64,000 bases of DNA from the NCBI GenBank assembly GCA_040878185.1, contig JBBDMS010000028.1, forward strand, positions 54,547 through 118,546. The letters run 5' to 3'. Within the stretch, counting starts at the first letter, position 1; every line of letters starts with the position of its first letter. This DNA comes from JAWXBK01 sp040878185 (GTDB taxonomy: Bacteria; Pseudomonadota; Alphaproteobacteria; Dongiales; Dongiaceae). Of the stretch, positions 17,999 through 27,233 are shown in pieces. Below the pieces are notes generated by a model. That model saw nothing but the letters and a program-made list of their open reading frames with translations. It was not told the origin of the DNA and made no database searches. Both the position numbers and the translations under genes were made by a program.

Positions 17999-18040
17999 CG
18001 CGGACGACAGGCACGGTCGTCCGCGAGGGGTTGTTTTGTC
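17999..18040 (+). terminator. Strong hairpin with T-rich tail
   Basis: A perfect 10-base stem, CGCGGACGAC at 17999-18008 and GTCGTCCGCG at 18016-18025, encloses a 7-base loop and is followed by AGGGGTTGTTTTGTC. It would terminate the small transcript from 17.8 kb, or the rpsT transcript, before the rhodanese-dnaA pair. Confidence 0.7.
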
Positions 18041-18074
18041 CGCTGAGGCGGACGCGGAGGGGAAGGCGCAAGCC

Positions 18075-18491
18075 ATGACCTATGCCGGCGATCTGTCGCC
18101 CGCCGAGGCCTGGACGCTGCTCGAGAACGAGCCCGACGCGGTTCTGGTCGACGTGCGCACGCGACCCGAATGGTCGTTCGTGGGCGTGCCCGATCTGGCG
18201 CCGATCGGCAAGCAGACAGTGTTTATGTCCTGGCAGGTTTTTCCGGCCATGAACCGCAACGAGCAGTTCGTGCCCGAACTCGGCGGCGCGTTTCCGGAAC
18301 CGGATCGCCCGCTATTGTTTATCTGTCGTTCGGGCGCGCGCTCGCGCGACGCGGCCGAGGCGATGACCAAGGCCGGCTATCGGCGTTGCTACAACGTGAG
18401 CGCCGGTTTCGAGGGCGGCACCGACGAGCAGCGCCATCGTGGTTGCAAGGCCGGATGGAAGGCCGACGGCCTTCCGTGGGTCCAGGAATGA
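18075..18491 (+). CDS. Rhodanese-domain sulfurtransferase
   Basis: The 138-residue single-domain rhodanese carries the active-site loop CRSGARS with Cys84 as the persulfide-bearing residue, and the framework VLVDVRTRPEW and GYRRCYNVSAGFEGG. Such proteins transfer sulfane sulfur to thiol acceptors; the acceptor is unknown. The ATG at 18075 has GGAGGGGAAGG upstream; a TTG at 18036 would add 13 residues but lies within the terminator tail. The stop codon overlaps the dnaA ATG as ATGA, so the two genes are translationally coupled. Confidence 0.87.
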   Translation: MTYAGDLSPAEAWTLLENEPDAVLVDVRTRPEWSFVGVPDLAPIGKQTVFMSWQVFPAMNRNEQFVPELGGAFPEPDRPLLFICRSGARSRDAAEAMTKAGYRRCYNVSAGFEGGTDEQRHRGCKAGWKADGLPWVQE

Positions 18492-19909
18492 CGGAGGCGC
18501 CAGGGATGCAAGCCGGCACCGACAGCCAACTGAACGCCGCCTGGGCCCGTGTGCGGGGCCGCCTGCGCAGCGAACTGGGCGATGCCGCCTATCGAAGCTG
18601 GCTGAAGCCGCTGACCCTGACCGGTTTGACCGACGGCCAATTGCGGCTGTCCGCGCCGACCCGCTTCATGCGGGACTGGATCCTGTCCCATTACCACGAC
18701 CAGCTCACCCGGTTCTGGTCGACCGAAGTGCCGCAGGTGGTCGAAGTCTCGGTTTCGGTCGAACAGGCGCACAGCCCGACTTTGCCGCGCCCGCCGCGTC
18801 CGGAAACCGGCGGGGCCAGCCACCGCTCCAAGCCGGTCGCCGATGCTGCTCACGCCGCGACCAACGGTCACGACGTCGCGCTCGATCTCACGGCGCCGCT
18901 CGATCTGCGTTTCACCTTCGAGAATTTCGTCACCGGCAAGCCGAACGAGCTTGCCTATGCCGCCGCGCGCCGCGTCGCCGAGGCGAAGGCCGTGCCGTTC
19001 AATCCGCTCTATCTCTATGGCGGGGTCGGGCTCGGCAAGACGCATCTGATGCACGCGATCGCCTGGTACATCCGGAACAACCAGCCGGAGCGGCGCATCA
19101 TCTATCTGTCGGCCGAAAAATTCATGTACCAGTTCATCCGCGCGCTGCGCTTCAAGAACACGGTCGCGTTCAAGGAGCAGTTCCGCGCGGTCGACGTGCT
19201 GATGGTCGACGACCTGCAGTTCATCAGCGGCAAGGAATCGACCCAGGAAGAGTTCTTCCACACCTTCAATGCGCTGGTCGACCAGAACCGTCAGATCATC
19301 ATCTCGGCCGACAAATCGCCCTCCGATCTCGAAGGGATGGAAGAGCGCATGCGCTCGCGCCTCGGCTGGGGGCTGGTCGCGGACATCCACCCGACCACCT
19401 ACGAACTGCGGCTCGGCATCCTGCAGGCCAAGGCCGACAATCTCGGCAAGACGATGCCGCCCAAGGTGCTCGAGTTCCTCGCCCACAAGATCGTTTCCAA
19501 CGTGCGCGAGCTCGAAGGCGCGCTGAACCGGATCGTCGCCCATGCCGATCTGATCGGCCGTCCCGTGACGCTCGAGACGACGCAGGAAGTGCTGCACGAT
19601 CTGCTGCGCGCCAACGATCGGCGGGTCACGATCGAAGAGATCCAGAAGCGCGTCGCCGAACATTTCAACATCAAGCTCTCGGAGATGACGTCGGCGCGGC
19701 GCGCGCGGGCGGTCGCCCGGCCGCGTCAGGTCGCGATGTATCTCGCAAAACAGCTCACCTCGCGGTCGCTGCCGGAAATCGGGCGCAAATTCGGCGGCCG
19801 CGACCACACGACCGTGATGCACGCGGTGCGCAAGGTCGAGGAACTCCGTTCGACTGATTCGAGCTTCTCCGACGATGTCGATCTGCTCCGGCGGATGCTC
19901 GAAGGCTAG
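18488..19909 (+). CDS. dnaA: Chromosomal replication initiator protein DnaA
   Basis: The 473-residue initiator has the four usual domains. These are an N-terminal DnaB/self-interaction domain (about 1-90), a Pro-rich linker (about 95-130), an AAA+ ATPase with Walker A GGVGLGKT at 178-185 and Walker B VLMVDDLQFI, and a C-terminal helix-turn-helix with the DnaA-box signature GRDHTTVMHAVRKVEEL. It melts oriC when ATP-bound. The ATG at 18488 overlaps the rhodanese stop; MQAG at 18506 is an alternative start. No cluster of DnaA boxes is visible near the gene. Confidence 0.96.
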   Translation: MTEAPGMQAGTDSQLNAAWARVRGRLRSELGDAAYRSWLKPLTLTGLTDGQLRLSAPTRFMRDWILSHYHDQLTRFWSTEVPQVVEVSVSVEQAHSPTLPRPPRPETGGASHRSKPVADAAHAATNGHDVALDLTAPLDLRFTFENFVTGKPNELAYAAARRVAEAKAVPFNPLYLYGGVGLGKTHLMHAIAWYIRNNQPERRIIYLSAEKFMYQFIRALRFKNTVAFKEQFRAVDVLMVDDLQFISGKESTQEEFFHTFNALVDQNRQIIISADKSPSDLEGMEERMRSRLGWGLVADIHPTTYELRLGILQAKADNLGKTMPPKVLEFLAHKIVSNVRELEGALNRIVAHADLIGRPVTLETTQEVLHDLLRANDRRVTIEEIQKRVAEHFNIKLSEMTSARRARAVARPRQVAMYLAKQLTSRSLPEIGRKFGGRDHTTVMHAVRKVEELRSTDSSFSDDVDLLRRMLEG

Positions 19910-20276
19910 GGTCCGCGCCCCCGCTGAAACCCGAGTCGGACCCCGATTCGGCACGCAATTTCGTGCTTCCGGCGGGACCCCGCCAAAGCGTCCGAAAGCA
20001 CCTCGCAAGCCATTGAGAATAAAAGGCGAATTGGCCAAAAAATCGCCTCTGCGGCGTTTGCTCGCCTGAGGGTCGCTTGCTATGATGCGAAACCGTTACG
20101 ACGCCTTGCCCGCGTCGGCCCGAAATGGCGTCCGACCGGTGCTCCCGGGGGCGCAGCGGGCCTCCTGAAAGCGGGCTGGTGCCGGGCGGTCGGAAGCGTC
20201 CTTCAGGACGATATTCCGCGAATTCGGGAATGGTCCTGACAAGAACAGCAACAAACCTCCGAGCGCTGGCACGCCC
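19910..20276 (+). other. dnaA-dnaN intergenic region, leader of dnaN
   Basis: These 367 bases hold no convincing gene. Visible are an A-rich stretch around 20010-20045, the dnaN promoter at 20058-20086, and a perfect hairpin (CGTCCT at 20197-20202 with AGGACG at 20205-20210) in the dnaN leader. The leader would be about 180 bases, long for a housekeeping gene. I find no TTATNCACA-type DnaA box, so an origin here is not supported. Confidence 0.6.
20058..20086 (+). promoter_or_regulatory. Sigma-70 type promoter for dnaN
   Basis: TTGCTC at 20058-20063 and TATGAT at 20081-20086 are separated by 17 bases. It is the best promoter match in the dnaA-dnaN gap and would serve dnaN and probably recF and gyrB. 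Confidence 0.6.
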
Positions 20277-21392
20277 ATGAAATTGACCATCGAACGCGCC
20301 GCGCTCCTCCGATCGCTCGGCCATGTGCAGAGCGTCGTGGAGCGCCGCAACACGATTCCGATCCTCTCCAACGTCCTGATCGATGCGGTCGGCGAGGGGC
20401 TGACCCTGACCGCGACCGACATGGACCTCGCGATCGTCGAGACCGTGCCGGCGGAGGTTGCGACCAAGGGCGCCACCACGGTGCCGGCGCACACGCTCTA
20501 CGACATCGTGCGCAAGCTGCCCGAGGGCGCTCAGATTGCGCTCGAAACCAGCGCCGATGGCGGGCAGATGGCACTGCGCGCCGGCCGGTCGCGTTTCACG
20601 CTGGCGACCTTGCCGAAAGAGGATTTCCCCGCGGTCGGCGGCGACAACCTGCCGCACAAATTCGACGTGCCGACCAGCGAGCTGCGCGACCTGATCGATC
20701 GCACGCGCTTCGCGATCTCGACCGAGGAGACGCGCTATTACCTGAACGGCATCTATCTGCATGCGGCGGGCACCAAGAAAAAGACGCTGCGCGGCGTTGC
20801 GACCGACGGGCACCGTCTCGCGCGGGTTGAATTCGCGCTGCCCGACGGCGCCGACGGGATGCCCGGCGTCATCGTGCCGCGCAAGGCGGTCGGCGAGATC
20901 GTCAAGCTGATCGAAGGCGCGGACGGCGCGGTTCACATCGATCTGTCGGAGACCCGCATCAGCGTTTCGATCGGATCGGTGCTGCTGACCTCGAAGCTGA
21001 TCGACGGTTCGTTCCCCGATTACGAACGGGTCATTCCCGCGGGCAACGACAAGACCATGAAGGTCGACTGCAAGAGCTTCGCCGAGGCGGTCGATCGCGT
21101 GGCGACGATCTCCAGCGAGAAATCGCGTGCGGTCAAACTCGCGATTTCGTCCGGCACGCTGACGCTGACGGCAACCAGCCCGGAAAGCGGCACGGCCCAG
21201 GAAGAGGTCGAGATCGAGTATGACGGCCAGCCGCTCGAGATCGGTTTCAATGCGCGCTATCTGGTCGACATCGCCCAGCAGATCCGCGGCGATACTGCCG
21301 CCTTCGCCCTGGCGGATGCCGCCTCGCCGACGTTGGTGCGCGATCCCGGCGACGCATCGGCGCTCTATGTGCTGATGCCGATGCGGGTCTAG
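20277..21392 (+). CDS. dnaN: DNA polymerase III beta subunit, sliding clamp
   Basis: The 371-residue clamp protein forms a ring dimer that tethers the polymerase to DNA. It starts MKLTIERAALLRSLGHVQSVVERRNTIPILSNVL, and the middle domain has RFAISTEETRYYLNGIYL and VATDGHRLARVE. The C terminus ends SALYVLMPMRV, the hydrophobic pocket end that binds clamp-interacting peptides. Length is typical. recF follows after 27 bases. Confidence 0.96.
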   Translation: MKLTIERAALLRSLGHVQSVVERRNTIPILSNVLIDAVGEGLTLTATDMDLAIVETVPAEVATKGATTVPAHTLYDIVRKLPEGAQIALETSADGGQMALRAGRSRFTLATLPKEDFPAVGGDNLPHKFDVPTSELRDLIDRTRFAISTEETRYYLNGIYLHAAGTKKKTLRGVATDGHRLARVEFALPDGADGMPGVIVPRKAVGEIVKLIEGADGAVHIDLSETRISVSIGSVLLTSKLIDGSFPDYERVIPAGNDKTMKVDCKSFAEAVDRVATISSEKSRAVKLAISSGTLTLTATSPESGTAQEEVEIEYDGQPLEIGFNARYLVDIAQQIRGDTAAFALADAASPTLVRDPGDASALYVLMPMRV

Positions 21393-21419
21393 GAGCGGAC
21401 GATTCCGGGGCCCGCCTTT

Positions 21420-22643
21420 TTGCCGCACATCGACAACGCCGCTCTCGCAGAGGTTCCGGCGCTCGCTATCACGCGCCTGACGCTGACGGATTTTCGTTCC
21501 TATGGTCGCGCGCGGCTCGATCTCGATGCGCGGCCGGTGGTGCTGACCGGGCCGAACGGCGCCGGCAAGACGAATTTGCTCGAAGCGGTTTCGTTCCTGG
21601 TGCCCGGGCGCGGATTGCGCCGCGCCAAACTGGGCAGCGTCGCCCGGCGCGACAGCGACGGCGTTGCCGGGAATCCCTGGGCGGTCGCGGCCGAAATCGC
21701 GACCGCATCCGGTGGCGTCTCGATCGGCACCGGCCCGGATCCCGAGCAAAGCGAGACCGCCCGCGAGCGGCGCATCGTGCGCATCGACGGCGCGCCGGCC
21801 CGCAGCCAGGCAGCGCTCGGCGATATCGTGGCCCTGGTCTGGCTCACGCCACAGATGGACCGGCTGTTTCTCGATGGCGCATCCGAGCGCCGGCGTTTCA
21901 TGGACCGCCTCGCCGAGGCGCTGGATCCGGAGCATGGCAGCCACGTCAATGCCTACGAGCATGCGATGCGCGAACGGCTGAGGCTGTTGCGCGGCGAGAG
22001 CGTGGCGCCCGAGCGGGACTGGCTCGATGCGCTGGAGGCGCGCATGGCGGAAGAGGGCGTGGCGATCGCCGCGACCCGGCGCCTGCTCGCGCAACGCCTC
22101 GATGCACTGGTGCGCGAAACATTGGCGCCGTTTCCGGCCGCCGCCGTCATGGTCGAAGGCCTGCTGGAATCCGGGCTCGATACGATGCCGGCGCTCGCCG
22201 TCGAGGATCGCTTCCGCGCACAGCTCGCGGAAAATCGTCGCGGCGATGCCGATGCCGGCATGACCCAAACGGGGCCGCATCGCAGCGACATGACGGTACT
22301 GCATCTCGGCAGCGGCGATGTCGCGCGCTCGATGCCGGCGGCGGATTGCTCGACCGGCGAACAGAAGGCGCTGCTGATCGCGCTCGTGCTCGCGCATGCG
22401 CGGCTGGTCGCCGCCACGCGCAATGTCACGCCGCTGGTTTTGCTCGACGAGATCGCGGCCCATCTCGACCGCGAACGGCGTCAGGCCTTGTTCGAACTGC
22501 TGCTCGGACTCGGCGCCCAGGCCTGGATGACCGGAACCGATGCCGAAATTTTTGCCAGCCTCGGCAGCCGCGCGCAGCTATTCGCTGTCGCGCCGGGCCG
22601 GGTGCTCGGCCACGGGCCGATAACCGGCCCCAACGTGTTTTAA
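21420..22643 (+). CDS. recF: DNA replication and repair protein RecF
   Basis: The 407-residue SMC-like ATPase binds gapped DNA and loads RecA through RecFOR. The N-terminal pattern LTLTDFRSYGRARLDLD and Walker A GPNGAGKTNLLEAV are followed by the signature segment SAADCSTGEQKALLIALVLAHA-type region (here DCSTGEQKALLIALVLAH) and the Walker B strand PLVLLDEIAAHLD. No ATG lies near the expected N terminus; TTG at 21420 gives a family-length protein. gyrB follows after 12 bases. Confidence 0.92.
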   Translation: MPHIDNAALAEVPALAITRLTLTDFRSYGRARLDLDARPVVLTGPNGAGKTNLLEAVSFLVPGRGLRRAKLGSVARRDSDGVAGNPWAVAAEIATASGGVSIGTGPDPEQSETARERRIVRIDGAPARSQAALGDIVALVWLTPQMDRLFLDGASERRRFMDRLAEALDPEHGSHVNAYEHAMRERLRLLRGESVAPERDWLDALEARMAEEGVAIAATRRLLAQRLDALVRETLAPFPAAAVMVEGLLESGLDTMPALAVEDRFRAQLAENRRGDADAGMTQTGPHRSDMTVLHLGSGDVARSMPAADCSTGEQKALLIALVLAHARLVAATRNVTPLVLLDEIAAHLDRERRQALFELLLGLGAQAWMTGTDAEIFASLGSRAQLFAVAPGRVLGHGPITGPNVF

Positions 22644-22655
22644 GGACAGATCACG

Positions 22656-25100
22656 ATGGCTATGCAACACGCGGAACATAACCCCGATGGCGGCGGCGCC
22701 GATTACGGCGCGGAGCAGATCAAGGTGCTGCGCGGGCTCGATGCCGTGCGCAAGCGGCCGGGCATGTATATCGGCGACACCGACGACGGCTCGGGCCTGC
22801 ATCACATGGTCTACGAGGTGGTCGACAACGCGATCGACGAAGCTCTCGCCGGCTATTGCGATCTGATCCAGGTGGTGCTGAACGGCGACGGCTCGGTCAC
22901 GGTGCGCGACAACGGCCGCGGCATACCGGTCGACATCCATCGCGAGGAAGGCGTCTCCGCGGCGCAGGTCATCATGACCCATCTCCATGCCGGCGGAAAA
23001 TTCGACCAGAATTCCTACAAGGTTTCCGGCGGCCTGCACGGCGTCGGCGTTTCGGTGGTGAACGCGCTTTCCTCGCGGCTCGATCTCACGATCTGGCGCG
23101 ACGGCAAGGAACATTTCATGCGCTTCCGCGACGGCGAACCCGAAGCGCCGCTGGCGGTGCGCGGCCAGTCCGAGGGCAAGCGCGGGACCGAGGTGACGTT
23201 CCTGCCCTCGACTAACGTGTTCACCAATGTCGATTTCGATTATGCGACGCTCGAGCACCGGCTGCGCGAACTCGCCTTCCTCAATTCCGGCGTCCGGCTG
23301 CTGTTGACCGATGCGCGCCATGTCGAGGAGAAAACCGTCGAGCTGCATTATCTCGGCGGGCTCGAGGCCTTCGTGCGCTATCTCGATCGCACGCGCAATG
23401 CGCTCCATCCCTCGGTTATCGTGGTTTCCGGCGAGCGCGACGGCGTCACGATCGAGGTCGCGCTCGAATGGAACGACAGCTATCACGAGACGATGCTGTG
23501 CTTCACCAACAACATTCCGCAGCGCGACGGCGGCACCCATCTCGCCGGCTTCCGTGCCGCGCTGACGCGCCAGGTGAACCAGTACGCGACCGACAGCGGC
23601 ATCGCGAAGAAGGAGAAAATCGCGCTCTCGGGCGAGGATGCGCGCGAAGGGCTCACCTGCGTACTCTCGATCAAGGTGCCCGATCCGAAATTCTCCTCGC
23701 AGACGAAAGACAAGCTGGTGTCCTCCGAGGTTCGCCAGCCGGTCGAGAACATGGTGAATGAGAAGCTCGGCCAGTGGTTCGAGGAACATCCCCAGGAAGC
23801 GCGGCGCATCATCGGCAAGGTGGTCGAGGCGGCGGCCGCCCGCGAGGCCGCGCGCAAGGCGCGCGAGCTGACGCGGCGCAAGGGCGCACTCGATATCGCT
23901 TCGCTGCCCGGCAAGCTCGCGGACTGCCAGGAGCGCGATCCGGCTTTGTCCGAGCTCTTCATCGTCGAGGGCGATTCGGCCGGCGGGTCCGCAAAGCAGG
24001 GCCGCCATCGCCGCTTCCAGGCGATCCTGCCGCTGCGCGGCAAGATCCTGAATGTCGAGCGCGCGCGCTTCGACAAGATGCTGTCATCGATGGAAATCGG
24101 CACGCTGATCGCGGCGCTCGGCACCTCGATCGGTGCCGAGGAATTCGACATCGCGAAGATCCGCTATCACAAGATCATCATCATGACCGACGCCGACGTC
24201 GACGGCGCGCATATTCGTACGCTGCTCTTGACGTTCTTCTACCGGCATCTGCGGCCGATGATTGAAAACGGCTATCTCTATATCGCCCAGCCGCCGCTCT
24301 ATCGCGCCAAGCGCGGCAGTTCCGAGCGCTATCTGAAGGACGATCGCGAGCTCGACGCTTATCTGATCGATACCGGCGCCGAGGGCGCGGTGCTGACTAT
24401 GGGCAACGGCACGCAGGTTGCCGGCGCCGATCTGGTGCAGCGCGTCAACCGTGCGGCGACCGCGCGCAACTTGATGCAGCCGATGATCCGCAAGATCGGC
24501 TCGGCCGCTGTGGTGGAGCAGGCTGCGATCGCCGGCGCGCTCAACCCCGATCTTATTCCCGATGCGACGCGGGCCAGCGAGGCGGCGAAATATATCGCGC
24601 GCCGGCTCGACGAACTCGCGCTCGAGACCGAACGCGGCTGGCATGGCGAGGCGGGTGCCGATGGCGGGCTCGTCTTCTCGCGCAAGCTGCGCGGGGTGAC
24701 GCAGCGTCATGTGGTCGACGGGCCGCTTTTGCGTTCCGCCGAGGCGCATCGTCTCGATGCGATGGCGGCCGAGCTGCAGAACGATTATCTCGCCTCGTCG
24801 ATGCTGGCGACCAAGGAGCGCGAAATGCGGATCGACGGCCCGCTCGGCCTGATCGAGCGCATCCTCGAAGCCGGCCGCAAGGGCGTGGCGATCCAGCGCT
24901 ATAAAGGGCTGGGCGAGATGAACGCGGAACAGCTCTGGGAAACCACGCTCGATCCGCAGGCGCGCTCGCTCTTGCAGGTCAAGGTCGCGCATGGCGACGA
25001 GGCGGACGACCTTTTCTCGACGCTGATGGGCGACATCGTCGAACCGCGCCGCGAATTTATCCAGCGCCACGCGCTCGAGGTCTCGAACCTCGACGTGTAA
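22656..25100 (+). CDS. gyrB: DNA gyrase subunit B
   Basis: The 814-residue ATPase subunit introduces negative supercoils together with GyrA. The GHKL ATP-binding domain shows VDNAIDEALAGYCD, DNGRGIPVD and GGLHGVG. The TOPRIM domain shows EGDSAGGSAKQGR near residue 440 and the metal-binding DADVDGAHIRTLLL. The C-terminal RYKGLGEMNAEQLWETTLDP is the gyrase B signature. A short insertion-like stretch around residues 555-610 is variable between species. Confidence 0.96.
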   Translation: MAMQHAEHNPDGGGADYGAEQIKVLRGLDAVRKRPGMYIGDTDDGSGLHHMVYEVVDNAIDEALAGYCDLIQVVLNGDGSVTVRDNGRGIPVDIHREEGVSAAQVIMTHLHAGGKFDQNSYKVSGGLHGVGVSVVNALSSRLDLTIWRDGKEHFMRFRDGEPEAPLAVRGQSEGKRGTEVTFLPSTNVFTNVDFDYATLEHRLRELAFLNSGVRLLLTDARHVEEKTVELHYLGGLEAFVRYLDRTRNALHPSVIVVSGERDGVTIEVALEWNDSYHETMLCFTNNIPQRDGGTHLAGFRAALTRQVNQYATDSGIAKKEKIALSGEDAREGLTCVLSIKVPDPKFSSQTKDKLVSSEVRQPVENMVNEKLGQWFEEHPQEARRIIGKVVEAAAAREAARKARELTRRKGALDIASLPGKLADCQERDPALSELFIVEGDSAGGSAKQGRHRRFQAILPLRGKILNVERARFDKMLSSMEIGTLIAALGTSIGAEEFDIAKIRYHKIIIMTDADVDGAHIRTLLLTFFYRHLRPMIENGYLYIAQPPLYRAKRGSSERYLKDDRELDAYLIDTGAEGAVLTMGNGTQVAGADLVQRVNRAATARNLMQPMIRKIGSAAVVEQAAIAGALNPDLIPDATRASEAAKYIARRLDELALETERGWHGEAGADGGLVFSRKLRGVTQRHVVDGPLLRSAEAHRLDAMAAELQNDYLASSMLATKEREMRIDGPLGLIERILEAGRKGVAIQRYKGLGEMNAEQLWETTLDPQARSLLQVKVAHGDEADDLFSTLMGDIVEPRREFIQRHALEVSNLDV

Positions 25101-25130
25101 CGACGCGGCGCGGCGGCGGTTTCAGAAAAA

Positions 25131-27065
25131 CTAAGGCAGATCGACCGGTTCGACGGTCCCAGCGGCGCTCGTCGCCGGCGCCGAAGCCTGCAGCGGTGCG
25201 TTGTCGGGCTGCGCCGGTGTTTCGATCGGCGGCAGCAGGTCGAGCACATGCTGGTCGCCGAGGAAGATATCGTCGCCGAGCAGCATCACGTTCGAAAGCC
25301 AGGCATTCGCGCGCCGGCAGTCGGGATGGCGATGGCCGGTCATGCAATGGCGCGGCACGCCGCTTTCGCCGATCACCAGCGTGCGGTCCTTGATCGGCCG
25401 GATCACGAGCCCCTCGGGCTCGCGCGTGAGATCGAGCGCCGTCATGCCGCGATAGCCGATCAGATCGAGCACGAGCTGGGGCAGCGCATAGATCGGCATC
25501 GTCCCGGTATCGACCGGTCCGCGCCAGCCGTCGATCACCAGAAGCGGCGTCGCCGCATAGGTCTCGAGCATCGCCGCATCGAACGCGCCCTCGTCCGGCA
25601 GCAGCAGGCCCGATTCCGCGTAGGCGCCGAAATGCTGGCCGAGGAACGGCGGATGATCGCCGAACAGGATGATCAGCGCTTCGGGATCGGCGGCGAGAAT
25701 CGTTTCGAGATATCCGAGGAACGCGACCGTCTTGTATCGCATCGTGGCGACGAACGGGCCGACCTCGCCGGCGCTCGACGCGGTCTCGATCAGTTCGGGA
25801 TAGCGCTCGTTGACGTCGTAGAGCCAGTGGCCCTGGAAGGTCAGCACATAATTGAAGACCGGCCGCGGATCCACCGATGCGGCAAGTTTCTCGTCGACCT
25901 GGCGGAACAGGGACGCGTCCGACAGAAACGGGCCGACCAGATCGTCGAGAACGAAATCGGGCGCGGCCCAGTAGGTCTCGAATCCGGCGCGGCGATAGGC
26001 GTTGGTGCGGTTCCAGAAGGCCGGTGTATTGGGATGCGAGGCGACCGTGCGATAGCCGAGCGCGCCAAGGACTGCCGGCAGGCACGGCGCACTGTTGGAA
26101 AATTCGCGCTCGAACTTGACCGCGCGCTCGGTCACCGGAAAGCCGCAGAGAAACTCGAACTCGGCGTTCGCCGTCTGGCCGCCGAAGGTCGGGCTCAGCG
26201 CGCGTGGACTGCCGGCTGCTTCCCACATCGCGCGAAACGCGGGATCGAACGGATCCTCGGCGATGCCCGCGCCGGTGAGCAAAGCCGCATCCCAGAAGGA
26301 TTCCCCGACGATGATATGGATGTTGCGCGGCCTGAACTCGCTCGCGGCCGCGAGCTCGAGCGGATGCGGCGTCGCGCGCGCGACCGCTTCTTCGACCGTG
26401 GCGGGATCGGGAATGATCGGCCGGTCGGCAACGAAGCGCGCCGTTTCCTGCACGGTGTGCAGCAGCGGCCCGCGCATCTGATAGGTGCCGGCCTGGTTCC
26501 ACTCGATATAGCCGGTCAGCGGATCGAGAAACCCGTTTACCCGATGCGGCGCGTAGACGATCGCGGCCGCGATCGCGCCGAGCACAAGCGCGGCACCCGC
26601 CGCCGGCAGACGCGGGCGGAAATTCCAGGCCAGCAGCGCTACGAACAAGAGCGGGGGCAGCAGCACGACCAATCTTGCCCCGCCGGGCAGCACCTCGATC
26701 AGCGCCGGCAGCGCATAGGCATCGTCCGGCAGCATCGGCGCACCGAGGAACGCGATCTTGGCCGCGTTGCCGAGATAGAGCAGGCCGAACAGCAGGCTAA
26801 GCGCGATGCCAAACCAGAGCAGCCGGCGCGACAGCGCAAAGAGGAGGAGGCCCATGCCGGTCGCGGCCGCCAGATCGAGCCACCAGCGGCCCGACGCCAG
26901 TGCGACGTCGAACACCATGACCGCCGCAATGCGGGCCGCCGCCCAAAGAAGGACGGTCAGCAGAAGGGCCGCGAGCCACACACGGGCGCGCGCACCGAAC
27001 CTCGCGTTCAGGGATCGCAGGGACACGGTCATCGTCCTGTAACAGCTGGGAAGCAGATTTGTCAT
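25131..27065 (-). CDS. LTA-synthase-like membrane sulfatase, probable phosphoglycerol transferase
   Basis: The 644-residue protein has about five N-terminal membrane segments (to roughly residue 165) followed by a periplasmic alkaline-phosphatase-fold domain. Family motifs are NIHIIVGESFWD, SPTFGGQTANAEFEFLCG (the Thr of this stretch is the expected nucleophile), LTFQGHW and LFGDHPPFLG, which bind the metal. Relatives move phosphoglycerol or phosphoethanolamine onto glycolipids, glucans or polymers. In a Gram-negative the acceptor is more likely a periplasmic glucan or lipid than lipoteichoic acid. An alternative start is the ATG at 27032. It lies next to a glycosyltransferase and a PBP gene. 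Confidence 0.8.
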   Translation of the reverse strand: MTNLLPSCYRTMTVSLRSLNARFGARARVWLAALLLTVLLWAAARIAAVMVFDVALASGRWWLDLAAATGMGLLLFALSRRLLWFGIALSLLFGLLYLGNAAKIAFLGAPMLPDDAYALPALIEVLPGGARLVVLLPPLLFVALLAWNFRPRLPAAGAALVLGAIAAAIVYAPHRVNGFLDPLTGYIEWNQAGTYQMRGPLLHTVQETARFVADRPIIPDPATVEEAVARATPHPLELAAASEFRPRNIHIIVGESFWDAALLTGAGIAEDPFDPAFRAMWEAAGSPRALSPTFGGQTANAEFEFLCGFPVTERAVKFEREFSNSAPCLPAVLGALGYRTVASHPNTPAFWNRTNAYRRAGFETYWAAPDFVLDDLVGPFLSDASLFRQVDEKLAASVDPRPVFNYVLTFQGHWLYDVNERYPELIETASSAGEVGPFVATMRYKTVAFLGYLETILAADPEALIILFGDHPPFLGQHFGAYAESGLLLPDEGAFDAAMLETYAATPLLVIDGWRGPVDTGTMPIYALPQLVLDLIGYRGMTALDLTREPEGLVIRPIKDRTLVIGESGVPRHCMTGHRHPDCRRANAWLSNVMLLGDDIFLGDQHVLDLLPPIETPAQPDNAPLQASAPATSAAGTVEPVDLP

Positions 27066-27233
27066 ATTACAGTGGCGAGAAAAGGGCGATAGCGCGTGCG
27101 GTGGCCGGCATCGACCCTGCGCTGAAACCGGCAGAAATCCGGGGGAAAGACTAACCGCCGCAGGCCGGGCGGCCACGCGGTCAACGATCGGTCGGTTGCC
27201 GAAAAGAAAGCCGGCGCAAGCGTGCCGGGTGGC

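Noticed and set aside
17890..18078. 62-residue plus-strand frame across the terminator hairpin
   Set aside because: It lacks a ribosome-binding site and reads through the terminator; the overlapping 37-codon frame has better signals.
17702..20276. Chromosome origin near dnaA
   Set aside because: No cluster of TTATNCACA-type boxes or A/T-rich unwinding region is visible in the rpsT-dnaA or dnaA-dnaN gaps.
19755..22463. 902-residue open frame on the minus strand across dnaA, dnaN and recF
   Set aside because: It is antisense to three certain genes, has His/Arg/Gln-rich composition typical of shadow frames in G+C-rich DNA, and no domain is visible.
25248..27092. 614-residue plus-strand open frame
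   Set aside because: It is antisense to the sulfatase gene, whose motifs are clear, and has Arg/Gly/His-rich composition typical of shadow frames.
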